Assembly: GCA_036541255.1 (NCBI GenBank)
Contig: JAZHDD010000023.1
Location: 62,001 to 126,000 of the forward strand
Length of the DNA stretch: 64,000 bases
Source of the DNA: Paucidesulfovibrio sp036541255
GTDB taxonomy: Bacteria; Desulfobacterota; Desulfovibrionia; Desulfovibrionales; Desulfovibrionaceae
Reading direction: 5' to 3'
Of the stretch, positions 1-8,862 are shown piece by piece. Each line of letters begins with the position of its first letter. The first letter of the stretch is position 1. The position numbers and the translations under genes were made by a program. Under the pieces are notes generated by a model. That model was not told the origin of the DNA and did not search any database. It was given only the letters and a program-made list of their open reading frames with translations.

Positions 1-841
1 GGAAAGCGCGCACCGTGTTCTGAAGCAGCATGGCGATGGTCATGGGGCCGACGCCGCCCGGAACCGGAGTCAGGGCTGCGGCCTTGTCCTTGACCGAATC
101 GAAGTCCACGTCGCCCACCAGCCCCTGGTCCGTGCGGTTGATGCCCACGTCCACGACCACGGTGCCTTCGCGCACCATGTCGCCGGTGATCAGCCGGGGC
201 ACGCCCACGGCCGCAAAGATGAAGTCCGCTTCCAGGCATTCCTTTTTCAGGTCCGGGGTGCGCGAGTGGCAGAGCGTGACCGTGGCGTTGGCGCAGGGAC
301 CGCACTGGCCGAGCAGCAGCGCCAGGGGCTTGCCAACGATGTTGGAGCGGCCCACGACCACGGCCTTTTTGCAGGCCGGGCTGAGCCCATAGCGGGCCAG
401 CAGTTCGAGCACGCCCGCAGGAGTGCAGGAACGGAAGCCGGGCAGCCCCAGAGTCAGCTTGCCCACGTTCACGGGATGGAACCCGTCCACGTCCTTGTTC
501 GGGTCGATAAGCTCCAGACAGTGCTGGGAATCGAGCCCCTCGGGCAAAGGCAACTGCAAAAGGATGCCATCGATAGTGGCGTCGCGGTTGAGGTCCTGGA
601 TCAGGCCCTCCAGCTCCAGTTGCGACGTTTCCTCGGAAAGATGAAAAGGCTTGGACAAGATGCCCGCTTCGGCGCAGGCGCGTTCCTTGTTGCGCACGTA
701 GACCTGGGAGGCGGGGTCGCCGCCCACCAGGATCACGGCCAGGCCCGGGGCGCGGCCATACGAGGCCTTGAGTTTTTCGATCTCCAGCTTCAACTCGGCG
801 CGCATGTCCGCCGCGGTCTTTTTTCCGTCAAGAAGGATCAT
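1..841 (-). CDS. folD: Bifunctional methylenetetrahydrofolate dehydrogenase/cyclohydrolase FolD (C-terminus cut by window edge)
   Basis: FolD interconverts 5,10-methylene-, methenyl- and 10-formyl-tetrahydrofolate in cytosolic one-carbon metabolism. Reading from the ATG at 841, the protein opens MILLDGKKTAADMRAEL. It carries the family signature YVRNKERACAEAG, with the catalytic Tyr and Lys, then the dinucleotide-binding stretch VVVGRSNIVGKPLA, and PGGVGPMTIAMLLQNT near the end. 280 codons are inside the window, against a usual length of about 280-300, so only a few C-terminal residues are missing. No frameshift is seen. It reads in the same direction as eno upstream, but a terminator-like hairpin lies between them, so separate transcription is likely. 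Confidence 0.95.
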   Translation of the reverse strand, partial: MILLDGKKTAADMRAELKLEIEKLKASYGRAPGLAVILVGGDPASQVYVRNKERACAEAGILSKPFHLSEETSQLELEGLIQDLNRDATIDGILLQLPLPEGLDSQHCLELIDPNKDVDGFHPVNVGKLTLGLPGFRSCTPAGVLELLARYGLSPACKKAVVVGRSNIVGKPLALLLGQCGPCANATVTLCHSRTPDLKKECLEADFIFAAVGVPRLITGDMVREGTVVVDVGINRTDQGLVGDVDFDSVKDKAAALTPVPGGVGPMTIAMLLQNTVRAF

Positions 842-900
842 GGTCTCTCCCTTGAGAGATGGGAATGGCGGGAGGGCCGCATGTGGCGCGCCCGCCCCGT

Positions 901-944
901 AAAAACCGAGCCGGGGGAGACCCGCGCAAGCGAATCCCCCCCGG
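901..944 (-). terminator. Rho-independent terminator downstream of eno
   Basis: On the minus strand the arms CCGGGGG and CCCCCGG form a 7-bp stem around a loop of about 20 nt. After a five-base gap (CTCGG) comes a run of five Ts. It sits about 20 bp past the eno stop codon and before folD. The large loop and the offset T-run make it less than ideal. Confidence 0.55.
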
Positions 945-960
945 TATGCCTCAGCAACGG

Positions 961-2253
961 CTATTCGTCGCCGAACCAGGAATCGGCCAGAATCGGGCCG
1001 TAATAAATACCGTCTTCCTCCAGCTCCTCTTCGATGCGCAGGAGCTGGTTGTACTTGGCCAGCCTGTCCGAGCGGCAGAGCGAGCCGGTCTTGATCTGGC
1101 CCGCGTTCACGCCCACGGCCAGATCCGCGATAAAGGTGTCTTCGGTCTCGCCGGAACGGTGGGAGATCACCGTGGTGTATCCGGCCTGCTTGGCCAGCTC
1201 GATGGTGTCCAGGGTCTCGGTCAGGGTGCCGATCTGGTTGAGCTTGATCAGGATGGAGTTGGCCACGGCCCGATCAATGCCCTCGGCCAGAATGTCCGGG
1301 TTGGTCACGAAGATGTCGTCGCCAACAAGCTGGAGACGTTCGCCCAGACGGCCAGTGTGCCGCTCCCAGCCTTCCCAGTCGCCCTCGGCCAAGCCGTCCT
1401 CAATGGACACCAGGGGGAAACGGTCGGCCAGATCTGCGTAAAACTCGGTCAGTTCGTTGGAATCCAGCTTCAGCTTTTCGCCTGCAAGCACGTACTTGCC
1501 GTCCTTGTAGAACTCGCTGGCCGCGGCGTCGATGGCCAGGGCGATCTCGGAACCTGGATTGTAGCCCGCTGCCTCGATGGCACGGGTGATGTACTCGAAG
1601 GCCTCGGCATGGGACTTGAGGTTCGGCGCGAAGCCGCCTTCGTCGCCCACGCTGGTGACGTGTCCATCCTTGGCCAGGATCGTCTTCAGGGTGTGGAAGG
1701 TTTCCGCGCCCATGCGCAAGGCGTCGGCAAAGGTCTCCGCGCCCAGGGGCATGATCATGAATTCCTGGATGTCCAGGTTGTTGGGCGCGTGCTGGCCGCC
1801 GTTGATGATGTTCATCAGCGGCACGGGCAGCAGCTTGGCGTTCACCCCGCCCAGGTACTGGTACAGGGGCAGGCCCAGGAACTGGGCCGCGGCGCGGGCA
1901 TTGGCCATGGACACGCCCAAAATGGCGTTGGCCCCCAGGCGCGACTTGTTCTCGGTGCCGTCGAACTCGATCATCTCGTTGTCCAGGGTCACCTGGCGCA
2001 GGCCGTCCAGACCCACAACGATGCTGGAAAGCTCTTCCTGGATATTCTGCACGGCCTTGGTCACGCCCTTTCCGCCGTAGCGTTTCTTGTCGCCGTCACG
2101 CAATTCCAGCGCCTCGCGCGTACCCGTGGACGCTCCGGAAGGAACGGCCGCCCGGCCCGAAATGCCCGATTCGTAGACGACCTCGACCTCGACGGTGGGA
2201 TTGCCACGCGAATCAAGGATTTCCCTGGCCCATACTGCGGCGATAATACTCAT
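961..2253 (-). CDS. eno: Enolase (phosphopyruvate hydratase)
   Basis: Enolase converts 2-phosphoglycerate to phosphoenolpyruvate in glycolysis and gluconeogenesis. The 430-residue product is the usual length and is intact. It begins MSIIAAVWAREILDSRGNPT, and DSRGNPT is the conserved N-terminal block. It keeps the metal-binding and catalytic segments: SIEDGLAEGDW, the LIKLNQIGTLTET loop with the catalytic Lys, and SHRSGETED near the C-terminus. The ATG at 2253 is preceded by AAAGGAGTAG, a strong ribosome binding site. The gene lies between coaX and folD, all on the minus strand. Confidence 0.98.
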   Translation of the reverse strand: MSIIAAVWAREILDSRGNPTVEVEVVYESGISGRAAVPSGASTGTREALELRDGDKKRYGGKGVTKAVQNIQEELSSIVVGLDGLRQVTLDNEMIEFDGTENKSRLGANAILGVSMANARAAAQFLGLPLYQYLGGVNAKLLPVPLMNIINGGQHAPNNLDIQEFMIMPLGAETFADALRMGAETFHTLKTILAKDGHVTSVGDEGGFAPNLKSHAEAFEYITRAIEAAGYNPGSEIALAIDAAASEFYKDGKYVLAGEKLKLDSNELTEFYADLADRFPLVSIEDGLAEGDWEGWERHTGRLGERLQLVGDDIFVTNPDILAEGIDRAVANSILIKLNQIGTLTETLDTIELAKQAGYTTVISHRSGETEDTFIADLAVGVNAGQIKTGSLCRSDRLAKYNQLLRIEEELEEDGIYYGPILADSWFGDE

Positions 2254-2465
2254 GCTCTACTCCTTTGAAAAAGGGGTGACGTTGTTGTGTTCTGCATGGT
2301 CAAGATAGCGCATTTTCCACGCCGCCTCAAACCGTTGAGAGGTCCATGCGTTCATTTTCCGCCCGCGTCAAGTCCGGGAACCCGCTCCGCAGGCCGTTGC
2401 GGAACATGATCCGGTCCGTTCCGCGATCAAAATAACATTGTCGCGAAAATAATACCTGAAAATAT
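2254..2465. other. Intergenic region between coaX and eno with an inverted repeat
   Basis: No gene is seen. A 7-bp inverted repeat, GCGGAAC and GTTCCGC, separated by 12 bp, lies at 2399-2424. It lacks a T-run on either strand, so it is not a clear intrinsic terminator. A promoter for eno probably lies here, but no convincing -35/-10 pair could be fixed. Confidence 0.4.
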
Positions 2466-3236
2466 TCACTTCGCCCGGCAAAACTCCAGCCAGGCCAGCC
2501 GGAGCCCCTCCATGACCAGATCGCCCCGCACCTCGTGAATGGCCGTGCAGACCTGCGCGATGATCCCGGCATAACCGCCCGTGGCCACCACCAGGGCCGT
2601 GCCGCCCAGTTCCCGCTCCAGCCGGGGCACCAAGCCTTCGACCATGGACGCGAAACCAAAGACCACGCCCTGGTTCAGGCTGTCCATGGTGCTGCGTCCC
2701 ACGTGCAGGCCCGAGGCGTCCACTTCCAGGCTGGGACGCGGCAGCTTGGCCGTATCCTCGGTAAAGGAACGGATCGAGGAGCGCACGCCCGGGCAAATCA
2801 GGCCGCCCAGGTAAGCGTTTTCGCTCACGCAGTCAAAGGTCGTGGCCGTGCCGAAATCGAGCACGATAAGACGCTTTGCGCCATAGCTGCGGCGCGCGGC
2901 AAAGGCCACCGTAAGCCTGTCCGCGCCCACTTCCTCGGGCCGGGCATAACGGTTCTCGATGTCCAGGGAGATATCGCCGGGCACCAAGTGACAGGAGAGG
3001 TCCAGGCTGTGGGCCAGTTCGCGCAGTGCTGTTTCGCGCCCGGGAACCACCGACGCGGCCACAAGCGCCCGTGGTTCGTCGGCCTTGGCATGGGCCAGGG
3101 CGTTCAGGGCAGCCTGTTTCCATTGGCCGGGCTCGGCTGTCGCGGCCACGTGCGCCGGTCCGAGTCCGTCCGGGCCGCCCAGGCAGAATTTCAGGCTGGT
3201 GTTGCCCATGTCCGCCAATACTGCCGTCAAAGTCAT
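2466..3236 (-). CDS. coaX: Type III pantothenate kinase
   Basis: CoaX phosphorylates pantothenate, the first step of coenzyme A synthesis. The protein has 256 residues, typical of type III enzymes. The ASKHA phosphate-binding motif is DMGNTSLKF at residues 9-17. Other signatures are VLDFGTATTFDCV, YLGGLICPG, the hinge GRSTMDSLNQGVVFG and the C-terminal VVATGGYAG. No type I or II pantothenate kinase is seen in the window. It lies about 210 bp upstream of eno, and the next gene on its other side is divergent. Confidence 0.93.
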   Translation of the reverse strand: MTLTAVLADMGNTSLKFCLGGPDGLGPAHVAATAEPGQWKQAALNALAHAKADEPRALVAASVVPGRETALRELAHSLDLSCHLVPGDISLDIENRYARPEEVGADRLTVAFAARRSYGAKRLIVLDFGTATTFDCVSENAYLGGLICPGVRSSIRSFTEDTAKLPRPSLEVDASGLHVGRSTMDSLNQGVVFGFASMVEGLVPRLERELGGTALVVATGGYAGIIAQVCTAIHEVRGDLVMEGLRLAWLEFCRAK

Positions 3237-3403
3237 GTACGCTCCTCCCTACAGGTGGAAAGGTACCTGCATTCCCGAAAATGACAAGAAGGCGGAGTGA
3301 AAAAATATCACTTTCATATTACTATCTTGACAGAGATTGTTGCCAGGGCATCACTCCTGGGATATGCAATCGGCAATCGACAACCCCAAAGGGAGAAGAG
3401 GCA

Positions 3404-4456
3404 ATGGACCCGAGCACCCTGATTCCCGTGGCCGACCCCATACCCGTGGCCGGGGCATGGTTCAGCGTTTTACTTATCGCCACCTTCGTGGCCCACATCC
3501 TGTTCATGAACGTGGCCGTGGGCTCGGCCGTCATCGCTCTGGCAGGCCATTTCCGCCCGGGCGGGGATGGGCTTTCCCGGCCCCTCTCCAAACAAATGCC
3601 CACGGTTCTGGCTCTGACCATCAACATGGGCGTGGCCCCGCTGCTCTTTCTGCAGGTCATCTACGGCCAGTTCGACTACACCAGCACGGTACTCATGGCC
3701 GGGTACTGGCTGTCCATCATCCTGCTTCTGCTTGTGGCCTATTACGGCCTGTACATCTATGATTTCAAATATGACGCCCTGGGCAGCGCCAAAAAACTCA
3801 TGCTCTTTGTGTCTCTGGCCATCATGCTCTGGATCGGATTCATGTTCGCCAACAACGTGACCCTGATGCTGCGGCCCGAAAAATGGCTGGACTACTTCCC
3901 GAACCGGGGCACGGGCTTCCTGAACCTGGACGATCCGGCCATCTATCCTCGCTACCTGCATTTCATGGTCGCATCCCTGGCTGTGGGCGGACTGTACACG
4001 GCCCTGCTCGGCCACTTCAAAAACGACCGGCAGCGCGTCGAGACCGGCATGAACTGGTTCACCCGCGCCACCATGGTCAATCTGGCCGTGGGCGTCTGGT
4101 TCCTGATGGCCCTGCCCCAGCCCGCGCTGCTCAAATTCATGGGCGGCGACATGCTCGCCAGCATCGTGCTGCTGGCCGGACTGGCCACTGCCGTGCTCCT
4201 CGTCGTGACGGGCCTGCGCAAACAGCCTGTCCAGGCCGCGATCTGGACCGTGCTCACCGTGATCCTCATGGCCGTGACCCGCCACAACCTGCGCGTCTTC
4301 TACCTTGAGCCCTGGTTCAAGGTGGAGGACCTGCCCGTGACCGGACAATACGGCCCGCTGCTGCTCTTCCTCTTCTTCCTGGCCGTGGGCCTGCCCTGCG
4401 TGGCCTGGATGATCCGCATTTATCTCAAAGGCTCGGCCACGGAAGGAGGCGCGTAA
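3404..4456 (+). CDS. Cytochrome bd superfamily (CydA-like) membrane subunit without heme c
   Basis: This is a 350-residue integral membrane protein with about eight or nine hydrophobic segments. It has no CxxCH motif. The first segment (residues 17-48) contains His31 in VAHILFMNVAVGSA, which resembles the CydA helix that carries a heme-ligand histidine. The ATG at 3404 was chosen because GGGAGAAGAGG lies directly upstream; earlier in-frame codons overlap coaX antisense and are not protein-like. The stop overlaps the next ATG by one base (TAATG), so the two products are probably made together. It is best read as the partner of the multiheme CydA-like protein. Function is inferred from the neighbour and topology, so substrate and exact heme content are unknown. 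Confidence 0.7.
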   Translation: MDPSTLIPVADPIPVAGAWFSVLLIATFVAHILFMNVAVGSAVIALAGHFRPGGDGLSRPLSKQMPTVLALTINMGVAPLLFLQVIYGQFDYTSTVLMAGYWLSIILLLLVAYYGLYIYDFKYDALGSAKKLMLFVSLAIMLWIGFMFANNVTLMLRPEKWLDYFPNRGTGFLNLDDPAIYPRYLHFMVASLAVGGLYTALLGHFKNDRQRVETGMNWFTRATMVNLAVGVWFLMALPQPALLKFMGGDMLASIVLLAGLATAVLLVVTGLRKQPVQAAIWTVLTVILMAVTRHNLRVFYLEPWFKVEDLPVTGQYGPLLLFLFFLAVGLPCVAWMIRIYLKGSATEGGA

Positions 4457-7092
4457 TGGAATATCCCATCTGGCAACTCACGACCCTGGGCGGCGGTTTC
4501 TGGATTGCCTTCATCGCCACCATCCACGTTTTCGTGGCCCAGTTCGCGGTGGGCGGCGGCCTGTTCCTGGTGCTCACCGAGCACTATGCTTACAAGAAAA
4601 ATTCTCCGGCCATCCTGGAATACGTCAAGAAGCACTCCAAGTTCTTCCTGCTGCTGACTATGGTCTTCGGCGGCGTCACGGGCGTGGGCATCTGGTTCAC
4701 CATCGCCCTGCTCTCGCCCCAGGCCACCATCACCCTGATTCACAGCTTCGTGTTCGGCTGGGCTTCGGAGTGGGTCTGCTTCCTGGGCGAGATCGTGGCC
4801 CTGCTGGTCTACTTCTACGGCTGGAAACGACTGACCCGCAGCCAACACCTGGCCGTGGGCTGGCTCTATTTCATCTTCGCCTGGCTCTCCCTGTTTCTGG
4901 TCAACGGCATCATCGCCTTCATGCTCACTCCGGGCGAATGGCTGAACACCAAGGACTTCTGGGACGGGTTCTTCAACCCGAGCTTCCTGTCCTCGCTCTT
5001 CTTCCGCTCCTTCCTGTGCTTCATGCTCGCGGGCCTGTTCGGATTCGTCACGGCCACGCGCATCGCCGATCCCGAGGCCCGCAAGACCATGGTGCGCACC
5101 TGCGCCCTCTGGACCCTGGCCCCGTTCGCGCTCTTCCTGCTCTGCGGCTGGTGGTATGTGGCGGCCCTGCCCGAACCGCAATATTCCATGGTCGTGGCCA
5201 AATCGCACCGCGTGGTCGGCTTTTTCCGGTACTTCTGGATCTTCGCCCCGCTGGTGGTCCTCGGCGGTCTGCTCATGGCCGTGCGCATGCCGCGCTCCGT
5301 GGGTTTTCCTCTGGCCTTCCTGATCCTGGCCCTGGGCCTGGGCCTGTCCGGCTCCTTCGAGTTCATCCGCGAGTCGGGACGCAAGCCCTTCCTGATCTAC
5401 GCCCATATCTATTCCAACTCGGTGCTCACGGCGGAAGCCGCGGACATCAACGAACAGGGCGCCCTGAAACGCGCCAAGTGGGTGCCGGACAGCCTGGACC
5501 CGGCAGGCGACGCCCTGGAAGCGGGGCAATGGCTCTACCAGCTCCAGTGCGCCAACTGCCACTCCATTGACGGCCCCCTGAACGACATCCTGCCGCGCAC
5601 GGCCAAGTTCACGCTCACGGGCATGGACGCCATGCTCGACGGCCTGGGCAAGGTCAACCGCTACATGCCGCCCTTCGTGGGCACGGTGGAGGAGCGCATG
5701 GCCTTGGCCGCGTATATCGTGGAAGGGCTGCACGGCAAGACCGACACGGGGAACGTGGCCTTTGACGGCAACGACCTGCCCGTGGACGTGGCCGCATTCA
5801 ACCCGGCCCCGCCCGAACAAGGCGGCGACGAGTACATGATCGTGACCTGGAACAACCTGGGCATGCACTGCATCTCGGACTCGGACCGCAACTGGATTCT
5901 GCTGCCCCCGGCCAACGACCTCTACGCCCAACTGGTCCAGCGCGGCGATCCGCCCAGCGTGATCACCTCGGGCGTGACCCTGAGCTACAAGGTTGAACCC
6001 GGCTTCGAGAATCCCTCGGCCCATTCCGAATTCTGGAAGTTCGCGCACATCATCTTCGGCCTGGACAAGCCCCTGCCCGAAAACATCGGCTTGGCCGGAA
6101 AGGGCCTGAGCGGTGAAATGGATCTCCAGGAGGCCGAAGGCTGGTTCGAGGCCAAGCTCATTCCCGTGGTGCCGTATCCCGATTCGGGCGGGTACATGCC
6201 CTTCCCGCTCTTCACCATCGAAGCGCGCGACGCGGACGGCAAGCTCCTGGCCTCCACCCAGGTGGTGGCGCCCACGGCCACGGAAATGGGCTGTAAGAAC
6301 TGCCACGGCGGCCCCTGGAAGGTGGATAACCTCGCGGGCATCTCCAACGAGACCGGCCGCGACGTGCTCACCGTCCACGACCGCATGAACGGAACAGACC
6401 TCGCGGCGCGGGCCGAGGCGGGCAAGCCCGTACTCTGCCAGAGCTGCCACCCGGACCCGGTGCTCGGCGCCAAGGGCAACCCCGAACTGCTCAACCTGCC
6501 CGCGGCCCTGCACGGCCTGCATGCCCAATACCTCTCGGACCGGGGCTCGGAATCCTGCGCCTACTGCCACCCGAACCGGCCCGACGGACCGACCCGCTGC
6601 CTGCGCGGCCGCCATGCGGACATGGTGGGCTGCGTGGACTGCCACGGCACCCTGGAAGACCATGCCCTGTCACTGCTCAAGGCCGAGGAAGGCAAGAAGG
6701 GCCGCGACATGCTCATGGCCAACCTGAAGCCGCGCATGGTCGAGAGCGTGGATGCCATCAACGGCCGCACGCCCTGGCTCGGTGAACCCGACTGCCTGAA
6801 CTGCCACCAGGGCTTCGCCAATCCCGGCCTGGACGCCTTCAACACCTGGACCGAGGGCGGCGAAGCGCTCTACCGCAACCGTCACGACGACATGGGAGCC
6901 ATTGCCTGCGCAGGCTGCCACAACAGCCCGCACGCCGTGTACCCGGCCAGCAACATCTACGGCCAGGACCGCGACAACATCCCGCCGCTGCAATACCAGG
7001 GCGAGGCAGGGACCATGGGCACGGGCGGCGGCTGCATCTGCCACAGCGTCACGCCGGACTTCTCGGCCCACCACGAGAACCAACTGCGATAG
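4456..7092 (+). CDS. CydA-like membrane domain fused to a periplasmic multiheme cytochrome c
   Basis: This 878-residue protein has two halves. Residues 1 to about 320 form a CydA-type membrane domain. It shows His24 in ATIHVFVAQ, Glu105 and Glu112 in a segment resembling the E. coli CydA proton-channel helix, and GRKPF at 308-312 resembling the GRQPW motif. No long Q-loop is evident. The rest should be periplasmic, with seven CxxCH motifs starting at residues 365, 613, 661, 701, 726, 780 and 818, plus a CICH at 860-863. Between the first two lies an unassigned region containing NNLGMHC (about 466-472). A GGAAGGAGG site precedes the ATG. It is probably a redox complex moving electrons between periplasmic cytochromes and the membrane. 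Relatives in the cytochrome bd superfamily are known to carry heme c, but the substrate here is inferred. Confidence 0.75.
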   Translation: MEYPIWQLTTLGGGFWIAFIATIHVFVAQFAVGGGLFLVLTEHYAYKKNSPAILEYVKKHSKFFLLLTMVFGGVTGVGIWFTIALLSPQATITLIHSFVFGWASEWVCFLGEIVALLVYFYGWKRLTRSQHLAVGWLYFIFAWLSLFLVNGIIAFMLTPGEWLNTKDFWDGFFNPSFLSSLFFRSFLCFMLAGLFGFVTATRIADPEARKTMVRTCALWTLAPFALFLLCGWWYVAALPEPQYSMVVAKSHRVVGFFRYFWIFAPLVVLGGLLMAVRMPRSVGFPLAFLILALGLGLSGSFEFIRESGRKPFLIYAHIYSNSVLTAEAADINEQGALKRAKWVPDSLDPAGDALEAGQWLYQLQCANCHSIDGPLNDILPRTAKFTLTGMDAMLDGLGKVNRYMPPFVGTVEERMALAAYIVEGLHGKTDTGNVAFDGNDLPVDVAAFNPAPPEQGGDEYMIVTWNNLGMHCISDSDRNWILLPPANDLYAQLVQRGDPPSVITSGVTLSYKVEPGFENPSAHSEFWKFAHIIFGLDKPLPENIGLAGKGLSGEMDLQEAEGWFEAKLIPVVPYPDSGGYMPFPLFTIEARDADGKLLASTQVVAPTATEMGCKNCHGGPWKVDNLAGISNETGRDVLTVHDRMNGTDLAARAEAGKPVLCQSCHPDPVLGAKGNPELLNLPAALHGLHAQYLSDRGSESCAYCHPNRPDGPTRCLRGRHADMVGCVDCHGTLEDHALSLLKAEEGKKGRDMLMANLKPRMVESVDAINGRTPWLGEPDCLNCHQGFANPGLDAFNTWTEGGEALYRNRHDDMGAIACAGCHNSPHAVYPASNIYGQDRDNIPPLQYQGEAGTMGTGGGCICHSVTPDFSAHHENQLR

Positions 7093-7412
7093 ACCGCCGC
7101 AACCAACAGCAGCACAACAACAAGGGGACCGCAAGGTCCCCTTGCTCTTACTTCGGCCACGGATGAGGAAAACGCGGCACAACAGAAAAGACAGCGCCCG
7201 GAAGCATTTCGCTGTCCGTTTTTTCGTTGATGTTTCTTCCTATGACTGGCATGAAGTCGGCCTCTGCCCGTTTTGAGCTGCAGCGACATCCATTGGTCCG
7301 ATTTCATTCCAATTCTTCGCTGTGCAGGTCAGAACGTGACGGATGGTCGTCGTTTCGCGGCCTGTATGCCGCGACGCCATATTCCCAAATACCAATCTTG
7401 AAGGAAGTTCAC
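7093..7412. other. Intergenic region after the multiheme cytochrome gene
   Basis: The first 50 bp hold the terminator described separately. The remaining 270 bp up to the lipoprotein start show no gene or clear promoter. An open frame does extend upstream of the lipoprotein into this region, but its residues are not protein-like and the signal peptide starts at 7413. Confidence 0.5.
7122..7143 (+). terminator. Stem-loop terminator after the multiheme cytochrome operon
   Basis: A perfect 9-bp stem, AAGGGGACC and GGTCCCCTT, closes a GCAA tetraloop (GNRA type) about 30 bp after the stop codon. It is followed by GCTCTTACTT, a weak T-rich tail. The strong stem and position support termination. 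Confidence 0.7.
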
Positions 7413-7982
7413 GTGCCCGGGAAACATCTTATTTTCATCGTTTGTTGCCTGCTTGCGCTTTTGAGCGGTTGTGCCGGAACCCTGCCCGTCAACTCGTATG
7501 AGCCGCAAAACATCACCCGATGCGAAGGCAAGGCCCTTGTGGGCAATTTCTCCTACGCCCCCTTTGACAAGGGTATCGTCAGCCGTCCCAACAAAATCCA
7601 CAACACCGCATTGGGTTCCATCTACATCAGCGTCGATGTGGCCGACTTCGTGAAACGCGCCACGGCTCTGGAGCTGGAAAAGACCGGCATCGCCCTGTCC
7701 GAGGACGCTCCCTACATGGTCGAAGGCAACATTGAGGAATTCGACATCGACGATCTCGGTTACAGCGTGGACTGGACCTACGCGATCACTTACGCGATCA
7801 GAGACAGGAGCACCAATCAGGTGGCTTTCCAAAAAACCTTCCGGCCTGCGCCTCTCCATTCCGGCAAATTCGGACGCCCTTCGGATTTTTCCTCGACCCT
7901 GAGCGAAATCATCCTTTCCGGATACAATCTGTTCATCCAGGACAAGGGCGCGACCGAGCTGCTGAAAAACGCTGCCGAATAG
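7413..7982 (+). CDS. Putative outer-membrane or periplasmic lipoprotein of unknown function
   Basis: The GTG at 7413 follows AAGGAAG and opens directly into a lipoprotein signal peptide. The hydrophobic stretch HLIFIVCCLLALLSG leads to a lipobox, LLSGC. The mature part has about 165 residues and no transmembrane segment. It looks like a compact alpha/beta domain, with residues such as VEGNIEEFDIDDLGYSV. The pattern loosely recalls YajG-like or transport-auxiliary lipoproteins, but that is a weak resemblance. It is a single gene, facing the convergent DJ-1-like gene across a terminator. Lipidation is well supported; function is not known. Confidence 0.75.
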   Translation: MPGKHLIFIVCCLLALLSGCAGTLPVNSYEPQNITRCEGKALVGNFSYAPFDKGIVSRPNKIHNTALGSIYISVDVADFVKRATALELEKTGIALSEDAPYMVEGNIEEFDIDDLGYSVDWTYAITYAIRDRSTNQVAFQKTFRPAPLHSGKFGRPSDFSSTLSEIILSGYNLFIQDKGATELLKNAAE

Positions 7983-8030
7983 GGAGTGGCTCCCTTCCGG
8001 GCTTTGATGCCCAGAGCAACCAGCCATGAA

Positions 8031-8065
8031 AAAAGGCCGGTACGGAACGCATCCGCACCGGCCTT
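8031..8065 (-). terminator. Terminator between convergent lipoprotein and DJ-1-like genes
   Basis: The arms AAGGCCGGT (8033-8041) and ACCGGCCTT (8057-8065) form a 9-bp stem. On the minus strand the stem is followed by a T-run, so it best fits the end of the DJ-1-like gene, although it may also stop plus-strand transcripts. Confidence 0.75.
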
Positions 8066-8091
8066 AAGCATTTACTCTTCCCGGCGGGGCG

Positions 8092-8688
8092 CTATTGGGC
8101 GTCCAGCACCTCGACCACTGCCGAACCGAATTTCTTGGCGGCCTTGGGGCCGTTGGCCGTGACCAGCTTGCCGTCCACGACCACGCTGGAATTCTTGTAG
8201 TTGCAGCCGTTCTCCTTGAGAATGCGCGGCCCGGACCAGGCGTCGGCCACGGTGGCCTCGCGCCCGTCAAGCACTCCGGCCTTGGCCAGGGCGACAGGGG
8301 AATAGCAGATCGCGCCCAGCACCTTGCCCTGTTCCATGGCGTCGCGGGCAATGCGATGCGCCTCGGGACGATCCACCAGGGTCTGCGAGCCCTTGCCGCC
8401 GATAAAGACCACGGCGTCGTAGTCGGCCACGTTCACGTCGGCCAGGGTCAAATCCACATCCACCATCCGGCCCGCCTGGCCCTTGGCACGGCCCATCTGG
8501 GCAGCGGCCACGGACACGACAATACCCGCGTCGTCCAGTTTGGCCCGGGTGTACTTGTACTCGTTGTCTTCAAACCCGTCGAAAGTGACGACCATCACGG
8601 CCTTTTTCCCTTCGGTTCCGGCAAAGCCGGGCAAGACGGAGACGAGACAGAGCAGGGATACGAACAGACAGGACATCATACGTTTCAT
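8092..8688 (-). CDS. Exported DJ-1/PfpI-family protein
   Basis: The 198-residue product starts with a signal peptide (about residues 1-23, ending GFAG), so it should be periplasmic, unlike most DJ-1/PfpI proteins. The fold is recognised from VMVVTFDGFEDNEY near the start, with a conserved acidic residue at about 40, from AVVFIGGKG, and from the nucleophile elbow GAICYSP with Cys128. Typical members have Cys-His at the elbow; here Tyr follows the Cys. Members include proteases, chaperones, glyoxalases and deglycases, so the activity cannot be assigned. It appears to be monocistronic, with a strong terminator after it. Confidence 0.82.
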   Translation of the reverse strand: MKRMMSCLFVSLLCLVSVLPGFAGTEGKKAVMVVTFDGFEDNEYKYTRAKLDDAGIVVSVAAAQMGRAKGQAGRMVDVDLTLADVNVADYDAVVFIGGKGSQTLVDRPEAHRIARDAMEQGKVLGAICYSPVALAKAGVLDGREATVADAWSGPRILKENGCNYKNSSVVVDGKLVTANGPKAAKKFGSAVVEVLDAQ

Positions 8689-8862
8689 GGCGAAAGCCTC
8701 CTTGCGCCGGTGCGCGACAACGGCACACCTGTTTGTTTTCCAGGTAGTTATCAGCCCACGAGCAACATCTCAAGCCCCTGAAGCCAATACAGGGCCTTTC
8801 ATACCGTTCTGTTTTTGCGTATCCTCAACCTCACAACACAACCGAGAGGAGACGATAGGCTC

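Noticed and set aside
3296..3312. AGTGA-N7-TCACT palindrome upstream of the cytochrome operon, considered as a CRP/FNR or HcpR site
   Set aside because: The family spacing is six bases between TGA and TCA; here it is seven, and no second copy was found.
4420..6663. Long open frame antisense to the multiheme cytochrome gene
   Set aside because: Its composition is a by-product of GC-rich codons on the other strand; the sense frame has membrane helices and heme motifs in order.
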